A DNA stretch of 9,392 nucleotides from JAMIFV01 sp035906055 (GTDB taxonomy: Bacteria > Pseudomonadota > Alphaproteobacteria > Rickettsiales > JABCZZ01): positions 1 through 9,392 of the forward strand of contig JAMIFV010000056.1 of assembly GCA_035906055.1 (NCBI GenBank). The letters are read 5' to 3'. Both the position numbers and the translations under genes were made by a program. Within the stretch, counting starts at the first letter, position 1; every line of letters starts with the position of its first letter. Below are positions 1 to 7,669 of the stretch, piece after piece. Under the pieces are notes generated by a model. The model did no database searches and was not told the DNA's origin. It saw only the letters and a program-made list of their open reading frames with translations.

Positions 1-196
1 CCGCAGCAACCGCAAAACGCCACGAGCTTACGATGAAGAACTCTACAAGGAACGCCACCGCGTTGAATGCTTCTTCTCAAAGCTCAAACATTACCGCAGA
101 ATCGCAACGCGTTACGACAAACTCCTCGCTAACTTCATAGGATTCCTCAAGCTGGCAGCAACTCACATCCTACTTCGTTAATTCAAGACTGGAACC
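1..196 (+). mobile_element. Right part of an IS5-family insertion sequence (cut by window edge)
   Basis: The first bases encode the C-terminal end of an IS5-type DDE transposase, so they belong to an insertion sequence whose start lies outside the window. The element's outer boundary is not certain: the transposase stops at 181 and the convergent ammonium transporter gene ends at 196-198, so the terminal repeat must lie in or very near 182-198. A CCTAGG at 195-200 holds a TA and a CTAG, both of which resemble target sites used by IS5-family members, but without the other end no repeat or target duplication can be confirmed. Confidence 0.7.
2..181 (+). CDS. IS5-family transposase, C-terminal fragment
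   Basis: This is the last 59 codons of a DDE transposase, open from the window edge and ending in TAA. The segment RHRVECFFSKLKHYRRIATR carries the third acidic catalytic residue (the E of VECFF) followed by the K/R-rich helix typical of the IS5 family, IS427-like group. It is followed by a hydrophobic tail, FIGFLKLAA. The protein would cut and rejoin the ends of its own element. Only the C-terminus is visible, so whether the full gene is intact is unknown. It runs convergently toward the ammonium transporter gene, whose stop codon is 14 bases beyond this one. Confidence 0.85.
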   Translation, partial: RSNRKTPRAYDEELYKERHRVECFFSKLKHYRRIATRYDKLLANFIGFLKLAATHILLR

Positions 197-1506
197 TAGG
201 CGTGATGGCGGCGGTCATGGAAGCGCGACACTTCGCCGTGCACCACTTCGTCCAGACCCTTTTCTTCCTGCTCTTTGGAGATGCGGATCGGGGTAATGAG
301 ATTCACGATCTTGATGAGCACGAAGGTGGCAACGGCAGTGAAGAGCGCAACCGCGATCACCCCCTTGATGTTAGCGAAGAACAGAGCCGTTTCGCCGCTG
401 ATAAGCAGGCCCTGCACCGTTACGGCGGGGTTAACTGCGGTCTCTGCGAACATGCCGGTCATCACTGCGCCGAGGATACCGCCCACACCGTGGCAGGCGA
501 ATACGTCGAGCGTGTCGTCCAGCTTGGTCCTGGATTTCATGAAAGCGGCTAACAGGTTACAGAACACACCTGCGATGAAGCACATGAGCATGGCCGAAGG
601 CACGCTCACAAAACCCGCAGCCGGGGTAATGGTTACCAGGCCAACGACAAGACCGATGGTCGCACCGGTTGCGCTGGGCTTCTTGTGACGCACCCAGTCC
701 ACCATCATCCACGCAACGAAGGCAGCGGAAGCGCCGATATAGGTAGTTACGAATGCATGGGCAGCCAGATGGCCGGAAGTGATAGCGGAACCGGCGTTGA
801 AGCCGAACCAGCCGAACCACAGCAGCGCACCGCCGAGCATGATCATGGAAATATCGTTGGGACGGCTTACTTCGCCAGCATTGATACGACGGCCAAACAT
901 CATGGCAGCGACAAGACCGGCAACACCTGCAGTCAGATGCACTACCAGGCCACCTGCAAAGTCAAGACCACCATCGTTCATGATCCAGCCGCCCGGCCCC
1001 CATACCCAGTGGGCAACCGGCATGTAGACGCACAGGCTCCACAGCGCCAGCAGCAGCATCCATGCGGCAAAGTTCACACGTTCAGCCACAGCGCCGGTGA
1101 TCAGCGCGGGAGTGATCGCAGCAAACATCATCTGGAACGCCATGAACGCATAAAGCGGAACGCCGGTTTCACCGTAGAACTGGCCGCTCATGCCTTTAAG
1201 CATCACAAAGTCAAAACCACCGATAAACGCATTGCCTTCGCCAAACACCAGCGAATACCCCACGCTCACCCACAGCAGGCCCACAACGGCCAGCGCCACA
1301 TAGTTCTGCAGCAGGGTGGAAACCACGTTCTTGCGGTTCACCATGCCCGCGTAGAAGAACGCAAGGCCTGGGGTCATAAGCATCACCAGCGCGGAACACA
1401 CCAGCAGCCATGCGGTGTTGCCCGTATCCTCTTTTCCGGCTTCGGCGAATGCCGGGCCAGCTGCGGCGACCATCGCAGCGAATGTTGCTACATTCAGTTT
1501 TTTCAT
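196..1506 (-). CDS. amtB: Ammonium transporter (Amt/MEP family)
   Basis: This inner-membrane trimeric channel protein of 436 residues conducts ammonia/ammonium into the cell. An N-terminal leader ending near AFA (about residue 21) precedes the mature protein, whose TM1 contains the family motif around PGLAFFYAGMV (46-56). Family hallmarks are visible: the stacked pore phenylalanines (F128 and F236 by alignment to E. coli F107 and F215), D182, S240 in FNAGSA, and the twin pore histidines H190 (GGLVVH) and H339 (FACHGVGG). It is therefore likely functional. A GGGAGAG ribosome site lies 5 bases before the ATG. The cytoplasmic tail keeps HGE but then reads VSRFHDRRHHA, unlike the usual HGExAY ending. 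No glnK or glnB PII gene is adjacent, although amtB is commonly paired with glnK. The stop codon TAG abuts insertion-sequence DNA, so the tail may have been altered. Confidence 0.95.
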   Translation of the reverse strand: MKKLNVATFAAMVAAAGPAFAEAGKEDTGNTAWLLVCSALVMLMTPGLAFFYAGMVNRKNVVSTLLQNYVALAVVGLLWVSVGYSLVFGEGNAFIGGFDFVMLKGMSGQFYGETGVPLYAFMAFQMMFAAITPALITGAVAERVNFAAWMLLLALWSLCVYMPVAHWVWGPGGWIMNDGGLDFAGGLVVHLTAGVAGLVAAMMFGRRINAGEVSRPNDISMIMLGGALLWFGWFGFNAGSAITSGHLAAHAFVTTYIGASAAFVAWMMVDWVRHKKPSATGATIGLVVGLVTITPAAGFVSVPSAMLMCFIAGVFCNLLAAFMKSRTKLDDTLDVFACHGVGGILGAVMTGMFAETAVNPAVTVQGLLISGETALFFANIKGVIAVALFTAVATFVLIKIVNLITPIRISKEQEEKGLDEVVHGEVSRFHDRRHHA

Positions 1507-1671
1507 GGTTTCTCTCCCTTTTGAAAATTGGTAATTAGTGCGTTAATAAATTACAAAATTTTTTTGTCTTTTGTTCCGGCACAGTTATAGCGCCTGCTGG
1601 TAAAAGATTTATTAACAAAAAAGAGAGAGTTTTGAGTGAGATAGCAACTATCAGCGCGTGAACCGGCTGAT
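1507..1671 (-). promoter_or_regulatory. Leader and promoter region of the ammonium transporter gene
   Basis: This AT-rich stretch separates the transporter start from the acetyltransferase stop. It must carry the transporter promoter unless transcription reads through from upstream. I see no clean sigma-54 (GG-N10-GC) element and no NtrC-type dyad. A TATAAC hexamer on the minus strand (around 1585-1590) has no well-spaced -35 partner. A weak hairpin with arms ATCAGC/GCTGAT (1650-1655 and 1666-1671) lies directly after the acetyltransferase stop but lacks a T-run, so it is a poor terminator. Confidence 0.3.
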
Positions 1672-1959
1672 TCAGAGCATATCGGCATGCTCTTTGTGGC
1701 GCTGTAGCCACGCCGCGGCATAGCCGCAAACAGGCACCACCTTGCGCACTTCTTCAGCACGCAGCACCTGCATCAGTTCCTGCATGAAACGCCCGGCGGC
1801 ACCTGCGCCGCGCAAAACTTCCGGCGCTTCCACATGCAGGATGGAGATCACATCGCCCTCGCGCCGCACACGGGCGAAAACGATGTGACCATCCACGTCC
1901 TGTTCATAACGCGACGATGCAGGATTGAAAACAACCGGCATGTCAGGTTTTTTCTGCAC
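1672..1959 (-). CDS. Small GNAT-like N-acetyltransferase (NATD1/YjdJ type, PF14542-like)
   Basis: The 95-residue product matches the compact single-domain GCN5-related acetyltransferases, about 90-100 residues long. It shows a strand DGHIVFARVRREGDVISI, then HVEAPEVLRGAGAAGRFMQ, which is the acetyl-CoA pyrophosphate loop in its short-family form (R/G-x-G-x-A). The C-terminal signature follows: VVPVCGYAAAWLQRHKEHAD, matching the family pattern VVPxCxFxxxYIxRHPEY. The substrate is unknown. The longest frame starts at GTG (1957-1959), 5 bases after the stop of the upstream lipoprotein gene. An ATG at 1939-1941 would remove six residues. Neither has a good Shine-Dalgarno sequence, so the start is open, and translation may be coupled to the lipoprotein gene. 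Confidence 0.8.
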   Translation of the reverse strand: MQKKPDMPVVFNPASSRYEQDVDGHIVFARVRREGDVISILHVEAPEVLRGAGAAGRFMQELMQVLRAEEVRKVVPVCGYAAAWLQRHKEHADML

Positions 1960-1964
1960 AGGTG

Positions 1965-2099
1965 TTATTTGTTTTTGTCAGCGGACTTTTCGATCTTCTC
2001 GCCACCCTTCTGGATGTCCTGGCCGAGGCCTTCCATGGTGTTGCAGGCGGAAAGCAGCGGCAGCGTGAGTAAAGCGGCGAGGGTAAGTACGCGTTTCAT
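1965..2099 (-). CDS. Entericidin A/B family small lipoprotein
   Basis: This is a short gene of 44 codons encoding a lipoprotein. The N-terminus MKRVLTLAALLTLPLLSAC is a lipoprotein signal peptide with lipobox LSAC, predicting cleavage before and lipidation of Cys19. The mature part, CNTMEGLGQDIQKGGEKIEK, is characteristic of entericidins (CNTxxGxGxDIxxxGxxIxxAA). In E. coli these are small envelope lipoproteins discussed as an antidote/toxin pair (EcnA/EcnB); only one copy is seen here. A GGAG at 2106-2109 sits 6 bases before the ATG and decides this start over an in-frame ATG 12 bases upstream. It is followed after 5 bases by the acetyltransferase gene, so the two are probably cotranscribed. 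Confidence 0.9.
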   Translation of the reverse strand: MKRVLTLAALLTLPLLSACNTMEGLGQDIQKGGEKIEKSADKNK

Positions 2100-2183
2100 A
2101 AAAGGCTCCATGTTGTTGGTGTTGTAGATAAAAGTGCATCTAGCATATTAACACGGCTCTGGAAAGTGGGATTCGCACTGTTG
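2100..2183 (-). promoter_or_regulatory. Gap between czcA and the lipoprotein gene, probable promoter
   Basis: The stretch separates the czcA stop from the lipoprotein start. It likely holds the lipoprotein promoter (an AT-rich TTAATATGCTAGAT patch on the minus strand), but no -35/-10 pair is convincing. No strong rho-independent terminator follows czcA; the only hairpin (GTG/CAC arms just after the stop) is very weak. Read-through from the czc operon cannot be excluded. Confidence 0.3.
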
Positions 2184-5100
2184 CTAAACCTCTTGATTAT
2201 TTACTTCGCGCGCAAGGGTGAAGCGGTTATAAAGTGCAGGCAGCACCAGCAGCGTGAGAATAGTGGCGGTGGCAAGCCCGCCGATCACCACTATCGCCAG
2301 CGGCTTCTGCACTTCCGCGCCTGCGCCCGTTGCAATCGCCATAGGCACAAATCCCAGGCTTGCCACCAGCGCCGTCATCAGCACCGGGCGCAGGCGTGAC
2401 AGCGCCCCTTCCCTCACCGCCGTTAGCGCGTCCGCGCCTTCACGCACCAGCTGGTTGATACGGGTGATCATCACCAGCCCGTTGAGCACCGCCACACCGG
2501 AAAGCGCGATAAAGCCCACCGCTGCCGAAATGGAGAAAGGTATGCCCGCAAGCCACAGCGCCAGCACCCCGCCGCTTAAGCCCAGCGGCACAGCGGAGAA
2601 CACCAGCAATGCCTGCCTCACCGAGCCAAGCGCAGTAAACAACAGCAGGAAAATCATGAAGAAACATGCGGGCACCACGATCATTAGCCGCGCGGTCGCG
2701 TCTTTAAGGTTTTCAAACTGCCCGCCCCATTCCAGCCAATAACCTGCAGGCAGCGACACCTGCGCATCCATCTTCGCCTGCGCCTCGGCAACGAACGAGC
2801 CGATATCGCGCCCGCGCACATTCGCCTGCACCACTATGCGCCGCTTGCCGTTCTCACGGCTGATCTGGTTGGGGCCTTCGCTTACCGACAGCCGCGCCAC
2901 TTCCTTCAGCGGCAGGTAACGCGGGCGGCTGTGGGGCAGCGCCGCGTTTTCCGCTTCCGTTTCTTCCGGCAGCGCAATCGGCAGGTTCTCAATGACCGAC
3001 AAATCGTTGCGCAGGTTTTCCGGCAGCCGCACCAGAACATCAAAGCGCCTGTCGCCCTGGAATATCACGCCGGACTCACGCCCGCCGACAGCAACTGACA
3101 CCACTTCCAGTACGTCGCTCACATTGAGGCCGTAACGGGCTATCGCCGGGCGGTCGAGTACTATCTCAAGAAACGGCATGCCGGTGATCTGTTCCATTTT
3201 TACATCCGCCGCCCCAGCCACTGACTGCAATACCTGCGTTACCGACGCGGCGGTTTTTCCCATTGCGGTAAAATCATCGCCGTAGACCTTCACGGCGACA
3301 TCGCCGCGCACCCCGGCGATGAGTTCGTTGAAACGCATCTGGATGGGCTGGGTGAACTCATAGTTATTGCCCGGCAGCTTTTTCACCGCGTCTTCTATAC
3401 GGTGTATCAGCTCGCCCTTGGTGAGTGATGGATCCGGCCATTCGCTTTTATCCTTCAGGATAATGAACGTGTCACTCGCATTGGGCGGCATCGGGTCGGA
3501 CGCCATTTCCGCTGTGCCCGTCTTGCTGAATACGAACGCCACTTCCCTGAAAGCACCCACGGTCTTTTCCACCTCGAGCTGCATCGCCTGCGCCTGCCCG
3601 AGCGACGTGCCGGGGATGCGAAGCGCATGCATGGCGATGTCCTTTTCATCGAGCGTGGGGATGAATTCCTGCCCCATCCTTGCAAACAGCAGCAATGCCG
3701 CAGCAAGCCCCGCCACAGCAACGCCGGTTACCACGAGCGGGGCACGCAGGGCAAAGGAAAGCGCAGGCTCATACCACCCGCGTGTTGTGTGAATCAGGGC
3801 GCTTTCCTTCTCTTCCACCTTGCCTTTTACACACAACGCGATCATGGCAGGCACGAAGGTAAGCGACAGGATGAACGCAGCCACCAGCGCGAATATCACG
3901 GTAATCGCCATCGGCTCGAACATCTTGCCTTCCACGCCGCTGAAGGTAAGCAGCGGAATATACACCATGATGATGATAACCTGACCGAACACGGACGGCT
4001 GCACCATTTCGCGGCTTGCCTGCATCACTTCCTGCAGGCGTTCGCCCAGCGTGAGCATGCGCCCCAACTGGCGTTGCCGTTCACCGAGCCTGCGCAGGCA
4101 GTTTTCGGTAATGATGACGGCGCCATCCACGATCAGACCGAAATCCAGCGCGCCGAGGCTCATGAGGTTACCGCTTACCCCGTAGCGCATCATGCCGATG
4201 AATGTCATCAGCATGGCGATGGGAATCACCAGCGCGGTTATCATCGCAGCGCGCAAATTACCAAGCGCAAGGAACAGCACCGCGATCACCAGCAATGCGC
4301 CTTCGGCAAGATTTTTTTCCACAGTGCTGATAGTGCGGTCGACCAGCGCGGTGCGGTTCATCACCGTTTTGGTTTCTATGCCCGGCGGCAGGGATCTGGC
4401 AATGTCCCTCAGCTTCGCGTCCACCGCTTCGGATACGGTGCGGCTATTGGCGCCGATAAGCATCAGCGCCGTGCCCACCACCACTTCCTGCCCGTTCTCG
4501 GAAGCGGAACCGGTGCGCAGTTCCCTGCCGATTCCCACTTCAGCAACATCGCGCAGGTAAACCGGCACGCCGCGCCGTGTGGCGACAACGATATCGCCGA
4601 TCTCCCCGGCATTGCTGATGCGCCCGTCCGCACGCACCACATAGGACTCACCCGATCTCTCAACATATCCCGCGCCCACACTCTGGTTGTTTGCCTCAAG
4701 CGCCTGCACGATGGAACTGAACCCAAGCCCGAGCGCCACCAGCTTTTCGGGATAGGGCTGCACATGGTATTCGCGCTTGTAGCCGCCGATGGCATCGACT
4801 CCCGCCACGCCGGTTATGGTCTTGAGTTGCGGACGGATAATCCAGTCCTGCACGGTGCGTAAATAGGAAGCGAGCTCCATCTCGCTTTTCAGCCTGTCGC
4901 CTTCCGGTGTGAGGTAAGCGCCGTCGCTTTGCCAGCCCGGCTCGCCCTCATTGGCCGCCGCACGCGGATGGATATAATGCACCGTCCACATATATATCTC
5001 GCCGAGTCCGGTTGAAATCGCGCCCATGCGCGGCTCCGCCCCTGCTGGCAGGCTTTCTCGGGCTTCGGCAAGGCGCTCATTCACCTGCGCACGGGCGAAG

Positions 5101-5420
5101 TAGATGTCCACATCGTCACGGAACACCGCCGTAACCTGGCTGAACCCGTTGCGCGAGATGGAGCGTGTGCCCTCCAGTCCCGGAATGCCCGCCAGCGCCG
5201 TTTCCACCGGGAACGTCACCTGCTTTTCTATCTCGACCGGCGAAAGCGCGCGGGCTTCAGTATTGATCTGCACCTGCACGTTGGTGATGTCGGGCACGGC
5301 GTCGATGGGCAGGTGCTTGAATGAATAGAACCCGAATGCCGCCACCGCTGCGGTGAGCAGCACGATCAGGTAACGGTGGCGCAGTGAAAAACCAAGTATA
5401 CGTTCCATATCAGTGCTCAT
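2184..5420 (-). CDS. czcA: CzcA-type heavy-metal RND efflux pump
   Basis: This inner-membrane proton-driven pump is the energised part of a CzcCBA exporter for divalent cations. The product is 1078 residues from the ATG at 5418-5420. An N-terminal TM near residues 17-35 is followed by HLPIDAVPDITNVQVQINTE, a CzcA/CusA hallmark. TM4 carries DFGLIVDGA (about 426-434), the proton-relay motif of the CzcA (Zn/Co/Cd/Ni) group, followed by a conserved ITEN. RFNELIAGVRGDVAVKVYGDD (from about 696) also matches CzcA rather than the copper/silver CusA group. The periplasmic loop includes an extra segment (GWQSDGAYLTPEGDRL, about 163-177) found in some CzcA proteins. The ATG overlaps the adaptor gene's stop by 11 bases (ATGAGCACTGA), pointing to translational coupling. 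ATG 5406-5408 (MERILGF) and GTG 5427-5429 are alternative starts. No frameshift or missing motif is seen. Confidence 0.95.
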   Translation of the reverse strand: MSTDMERILGFSLRHRYLIVLLTAAVAAFGFYSFKHLPIDAVPDITNVQVQINTEARALSPVEIEKQVTFPVETALAGIPGLEGTRSISRNGFSQVTAVFRDDVDIYFARAQVNERLAEARESLPAGAEPRMGAISTGLGEIYMWTVHYIHPRAAANEGEPGWQSDGAYLTPEGDRLKSEMELASYLRTVQDWIIRPQLKTITGVAGVDAIGGYKREYHVQPYPEKLVALGLGFSSIVQALEANNQSVGAGYVERSGESYVVRADGRISNAGEIGDIVVATRRGVPVYLRDVAEVGIGRELRTGSASENGQEVVVGTALMLIGANSRTVSEAVDAKLRDIARSLPPGIETKTVMNRTALVDRTISTVEKNLAEGALLVIAVLFLALGNLRAAMITALVIPIAMLMTFIGMMRYGVSGNLMSLGALDFGLIVDGAVIITENCLRRLGERQRQLGRMLTLGERLQEVMQASREMVQPSVFGQVIIIMVYIPLLTFSGVEGKMFEPMAITVIFALVAAFILSLTFVPAMIALCVKGKVEEKESALIHTTRGWYEPALSFALRAPLVVTGVAVAGLAAALLLFARMGQEFIPTLDEKDIAMHALRIPGTSLGQAQAMQLEVEKTVGAFREVAFVFSKTGTAEMASDPMPPNASDTFIILKDKSEWPDPSLTKGELIHRIEDAVKKLPGNNYEFTQPIQMRFNELIAGVRGDVAVKVYGDDFTAMGKTAASVTQVLQSVAGAADVKMEQITGMPFLEIVLDRPAIARYGLNVSDVLEVVSVAVGGRESGVIFQGDRRFDVLVRLPENLRNDLSVIENLPIALPEETEAENAALPHSRPRYLPLKEVARLSVSEGPNQISRENGKRRIVVQANVRGRDIGSFVAEAQAKMDAQVSLPAGYWLEWGGQFENLKDATARLMIVVPACFFMIFLLLFTALGSVRQALLVFSAVPLGLSGGVLALWLAGIPFSISAAVGFIALSGVAVLNGLVMITRINQLVREGADALTAVREGALSRLRPVLMTALVASLGFVPMAIATGAGAEVQKPLAIVVIGGLATATILTLLVLPALYNRFTLAREVNNQEV

Positions 5421-6333
5421 GCTCCGCACCGGACTTGCCGATGTCTGCTTTTATAAGGAAGCTGTTTTCGCTCACATACGTTTCGCCTGCTTTCAGCCCG
5501 TGCCGCAGCTCGGTCCATTCCTGGCCGGAAATGCCGGTGGTGACGGGGCGCGGTTCATAACGGTCGCCCTCGACCACGAACACCACGCTCCTGCCGTCCA
5601 TGCGCTGGATGGCGGATGTCTTCACCACCAGGTTTGCATCCTGCTGTCGCACGGCGACATCGCCGCGCACGGTCATGCCGGAACGCCAGACGCCAGCGGC
5701 ATTAGGCAACGTGACACGCGCCACCACCGTCTGGCTGGAAGCCTCCGCAAGCGGCAGCACGATGCCGATGGACGCTTCCGCCGTATGCGTGCCTCCGACA
5801 CTGCTGACAGTGACTTTCTGCCCGCCATGGATGCGGTCGATATCGCGCGCGAACACATGGAACTCCGCCCACATGTCCGACATATCGGCGATGACGAACA
5901 GCGGCGCATCGCCCGCCACATCGCCCACATTGGTATTGCGCGCCAGTATCACGCCGCTGATGGGCGATTTCACCGCATAGGCCTGCAGGCTGTCGTTGCT
6001 TTCAACCGTCGCCAGCACTTCACCGGCTGTCACGGTTTCGCCCTGCCCTTTTTTCACGTCGCGCACGATGCCTGCAAAACGCGCCCTCACCCTGGCGAGC
6101 GTGTTTTCGTTGAGCGTGATGCGCCCGGTGAGCGTTACGGTCTCGCTGATAACGCCGCTGCCCGCAGTCAGCGTGCGGATACCGGATTTCTCCGCCATCT
6201 CGCCGGGAATCTCCGTGCCTTCATGTTCCTCGTGCCCGTGTCCATGCTCATGGTGGTCTTCTTCCGCGCAGGCAGGTGAACTGCTCAGCAGCAGCATCAG
6301 CGCGAATGCATACAGCGTATTATTTCTGGTCAT
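5410..6333 (-). CDS. czcB: CzcB-type periplasmic adaptor (membrane fusion protein), His-rich N-terminus
   Basis: The 307-residue periplasmic adaptor would join the inner-membrane pump to the outer-membrane channel. A leader (residues 1-23, ending ACA) is followed by a dense histidine stretch, HHEHGHGHEEHE (27-38), and the C-terminus ends EHEH; both could bind metal. The lipoyl-like halves are RFAGIVRDVKKGQGETVTAGEV (about 85-106) and KSPISGVILARNTNVGDV (about 122-139). Beta-barrel (about 150-230) and membrane-proximal regions follow. Only about 15 residues (ATVESNDSLQAYAV) separate the lipoyl halves, so the usual coiled-coil hairpin is absent. That explains why the protein is shorter than typical CzcB or CusB (roughly 380-500 residues). 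A GGAG lies 6 bases before the ATG, inside the end of czcC. The gene overlaps czcC by 14 bases and czcA by 11. Confidence 0.93.
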   Translation of the reverse strand: MTRNNTLYAFALMLLLSSSPACAEEDHHEHGHGHEEHEGTEIPGEMAEKSGIRTLTAGSGVISETVTLTGRITLNENTLARVRARFAGIVRDVKKGQGETVTAGEVLATVESNDSLQAYAVKSPISGVILARNTNVGDVAGDAPLFVIADMSDMWAEFHVFARDIDRIHGGQKVTVSSVGGTHTAEASIGIVLPLAEASSQTVVARVTLPNAAGVWRSGMTVRGDVAVRQQDANLVVKTSAIQRMDGRSVVFVVEGDRYEPRPVTTGISGQEWTELRHGLKAGETYVSENSFLIKADIGKSGAEHEH

Positions 6334-7576
6334 GGGAAACTCCGTCTAATGAGGTAATATGGGCGCCGGTCAGGCGTTCCAGCGTGGTGCGCTGCAGGTG
6401 GTATTCCCTCAACGCTTCGATATAGTGCGCCCGCGCGCCTGCCAGTGTGCGCTCGGCGTCGAGCACTTCGAGATAGGTGAAGCTGCCTTCCTGGTAGCCA
6501 CGGCGTGAAAGCGCAAAGGCTTTCTCCGCTTCCGGCAGGATGGATTTTTTCAGTGTGCTTGCCTGCGTGTAGGCTGCGCGCTGCGCTTCTAGGCTTCTGA
6601 CAAACTCCGAGCCAAGCTCCATCTCGCTGACTTTCTGTTCGCTGGCGGTTCGCCTCACTTCCGCGCGCGCCCTGGCGATGTTGCCGCGGTTGGAATCGAA
6701 CACGGGAAACGGAATGGAAATAGACGCAACAAGCGCCTTGTCGCCCGTATCGCGAAAATCCCTGATTCCGGCGCTGAGCTTGGGATCGGGCACCGCATTG
6801 GCTTCCTCCAGCAGCAGCGCAGCCTCGCTTCTGGCCAGCGTGGGTTTCCAGCGCGCCATATCGGGATTATGCTCCAGCGCCTCCTTTGCATAAGCCGGTT
6901 CGCTAATATTGTAAAAAGCGGATGTGTCCAGCTCGCCCGCCGCGCCGCCCGTCAGCGCGGAAAGATGCTGCCGGGTTGCCTGATAGTCGCGCTTTGCCTT
7001 ATCCAGCGCGATGCCGCTGGTGGAAAGCGCCACCTTTGCCTTGCTCTGCTGAATCAGCGGTTCGCGCGCAGCGTTCACGCGCCGGTTAACCGTTTGCAGC
7101 ACTTCGCCTGCCAGTTTCCGCTGCCCCTCGGCCAGCTTAACTTCTTCACCGGCCGCCACCGTTTCCACATAGGCCCGCGTTACGTCGCGGATGATATCAA
7201 GCCGCATTGCCTGATGATCATAGCTGGCAATATCCACGCCGCGTTCAGCGACCGCCATGCGCGCCGAACGTTTGCCGCCAATCTCAAGGGTCTGCGACGC
7301 GCCATAGGTCACTTCCGCGGAGCTGAACCCGCGATACTGGTTCTGCCCGCCGATATTCTCCGCCGACACCTCCAGTTCCGGGTTGGGCAAAGCACCGGCC
7401 TGCAGGCGCGCGCCTTCGCTGGCAAGCAGGGCCGCATCGGAGGATTGCAGGCGCGGCGAACCTGCCAGCGCACGGGTGACGGCCTCATCCAGCGTCAGCT
7501 TTTCGCTGGCGGCGTGGCCGGGAACGGATACCAGCATGCTGCCGCAAAGCAGCAACGCAGTATAGCGGGATTTCAT
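6320..7576 (-). CDS. czcC: CzcC-type outer-membrane factor (TolC superfamily)
   Basis: This outer-membrane channel subunit of the CzcCBA exporter has 418 residues from the ATG at 7574-7576. A signal peptide ends near GHA (about 22). The protein shows the two-fold OEP repeat: LTLDEAVTRALAGSPRLQSS opens the first half and AYAKEALEHNPDMARW begins the second. Long heptad-like helices lie between (about 100-200 and 290-395). QAGALPNPELEVSAENIGG and ASQTLEIGGKRSARMAVAE are conserved CzcC-subfamily strings. SRRGYQEGSFTYLEVLDAERTL near the C-terminus is a common OEP signature. An in-frame GTG at 7586-7588 is an alternative start, but it adds four residues that do not improve the leader. Structured DNA lies just upstream (7610-7660). 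The gene's stop overlaps the adaptor start. Confidence 0.93.
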   Translation of the reverse strand: MKSRYTALLLCGSMLVSVPGHAASEKLTLDEAVTRALAGSPRLQSSDAALLASEGARLQAGALPNPELEVSAENIGGQNQYRGFSSAEVTYGASQTLEIGGKRSARMAVAERGVDIASYDHQAMRLDIIRDVTRAYVETVAAGEEVKLAEGQRKLAGEVLQTVNRRVNAAREPLIQQSKAKVALSTSGIALDKAKRDYQATRQHLSALTGGAAGELDTSAFYNISEPAYAKEALEHNPDMARWKPTLARSEAALLLEEANAVPDPKLSAGIRDFRDTGDKALVASISIPFPVFDSNRGNIARARAEVRRTASEQKVSEMELGSEFVRSLEAQRAAYTQASTLKKSILPEAEKAFALSRRGYQEGSFTYLEVLDAERTLAGARAHYIEALREYHLQRTTLERLTGAHITSLDGVSHDQK

Positions 7577-7609
7577 GGAATATCTCACACATAATTAACA
7601 ACAACGGAT

Positions 7610-7660
7610 ACGTAAACGCGCATGCATGGGCGCGTTTGCGCCGGTGCTTTGCGTTTACGT
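7610..7660 (-). promoter_or_regulatory. Nested inverted repeats between the small metal-linked gene and czcC
   Basis: A perfect 10-base inverted repeat, ACGTAAACGC at 7610-7619 and GCGTTTACGT at 7651-7660, encloses a second hairpin GGCGC-GTTT-GCGCC (7629-7642). A competing pairing is AAACGCGC (7614-7621) with GCGCGTTT (7630-7637). Only 34 bases separate the structure from the czcC ATG. No run of four or more T follows in the direction of transcription, so it is not a standard terminator. An attenuator, an mRNA processing or stability structure, or a protein-binding dyad are possible roles, which I infer from position only. Confidence 0.5.
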
Positions 7661-7669
7661 GAACGGGTG

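Noticed and set aside
685..1524. Open frame of 279 codons on the plus strand
   Set aside because: It is antisense to the ammonium transporter gene and has no leader, domain or ribosome site.
1554..1577. ACAAAATTTTTTTGT-like AT-rich inverted repeat
   Set aside because: Arms are pure A/T, short and unstable; chance is likely in this AT-rich leader, and its position inside the transporter leader does not suit a terminator.
3627..4862. Open frame of 411 codons on the plus strand
   Set aside because: It is antisense to czcA, whose translation matches the RND family throughout; the plus-strand product is His/Arg/Gln-rich as typical of shadows of GC-rich genes.
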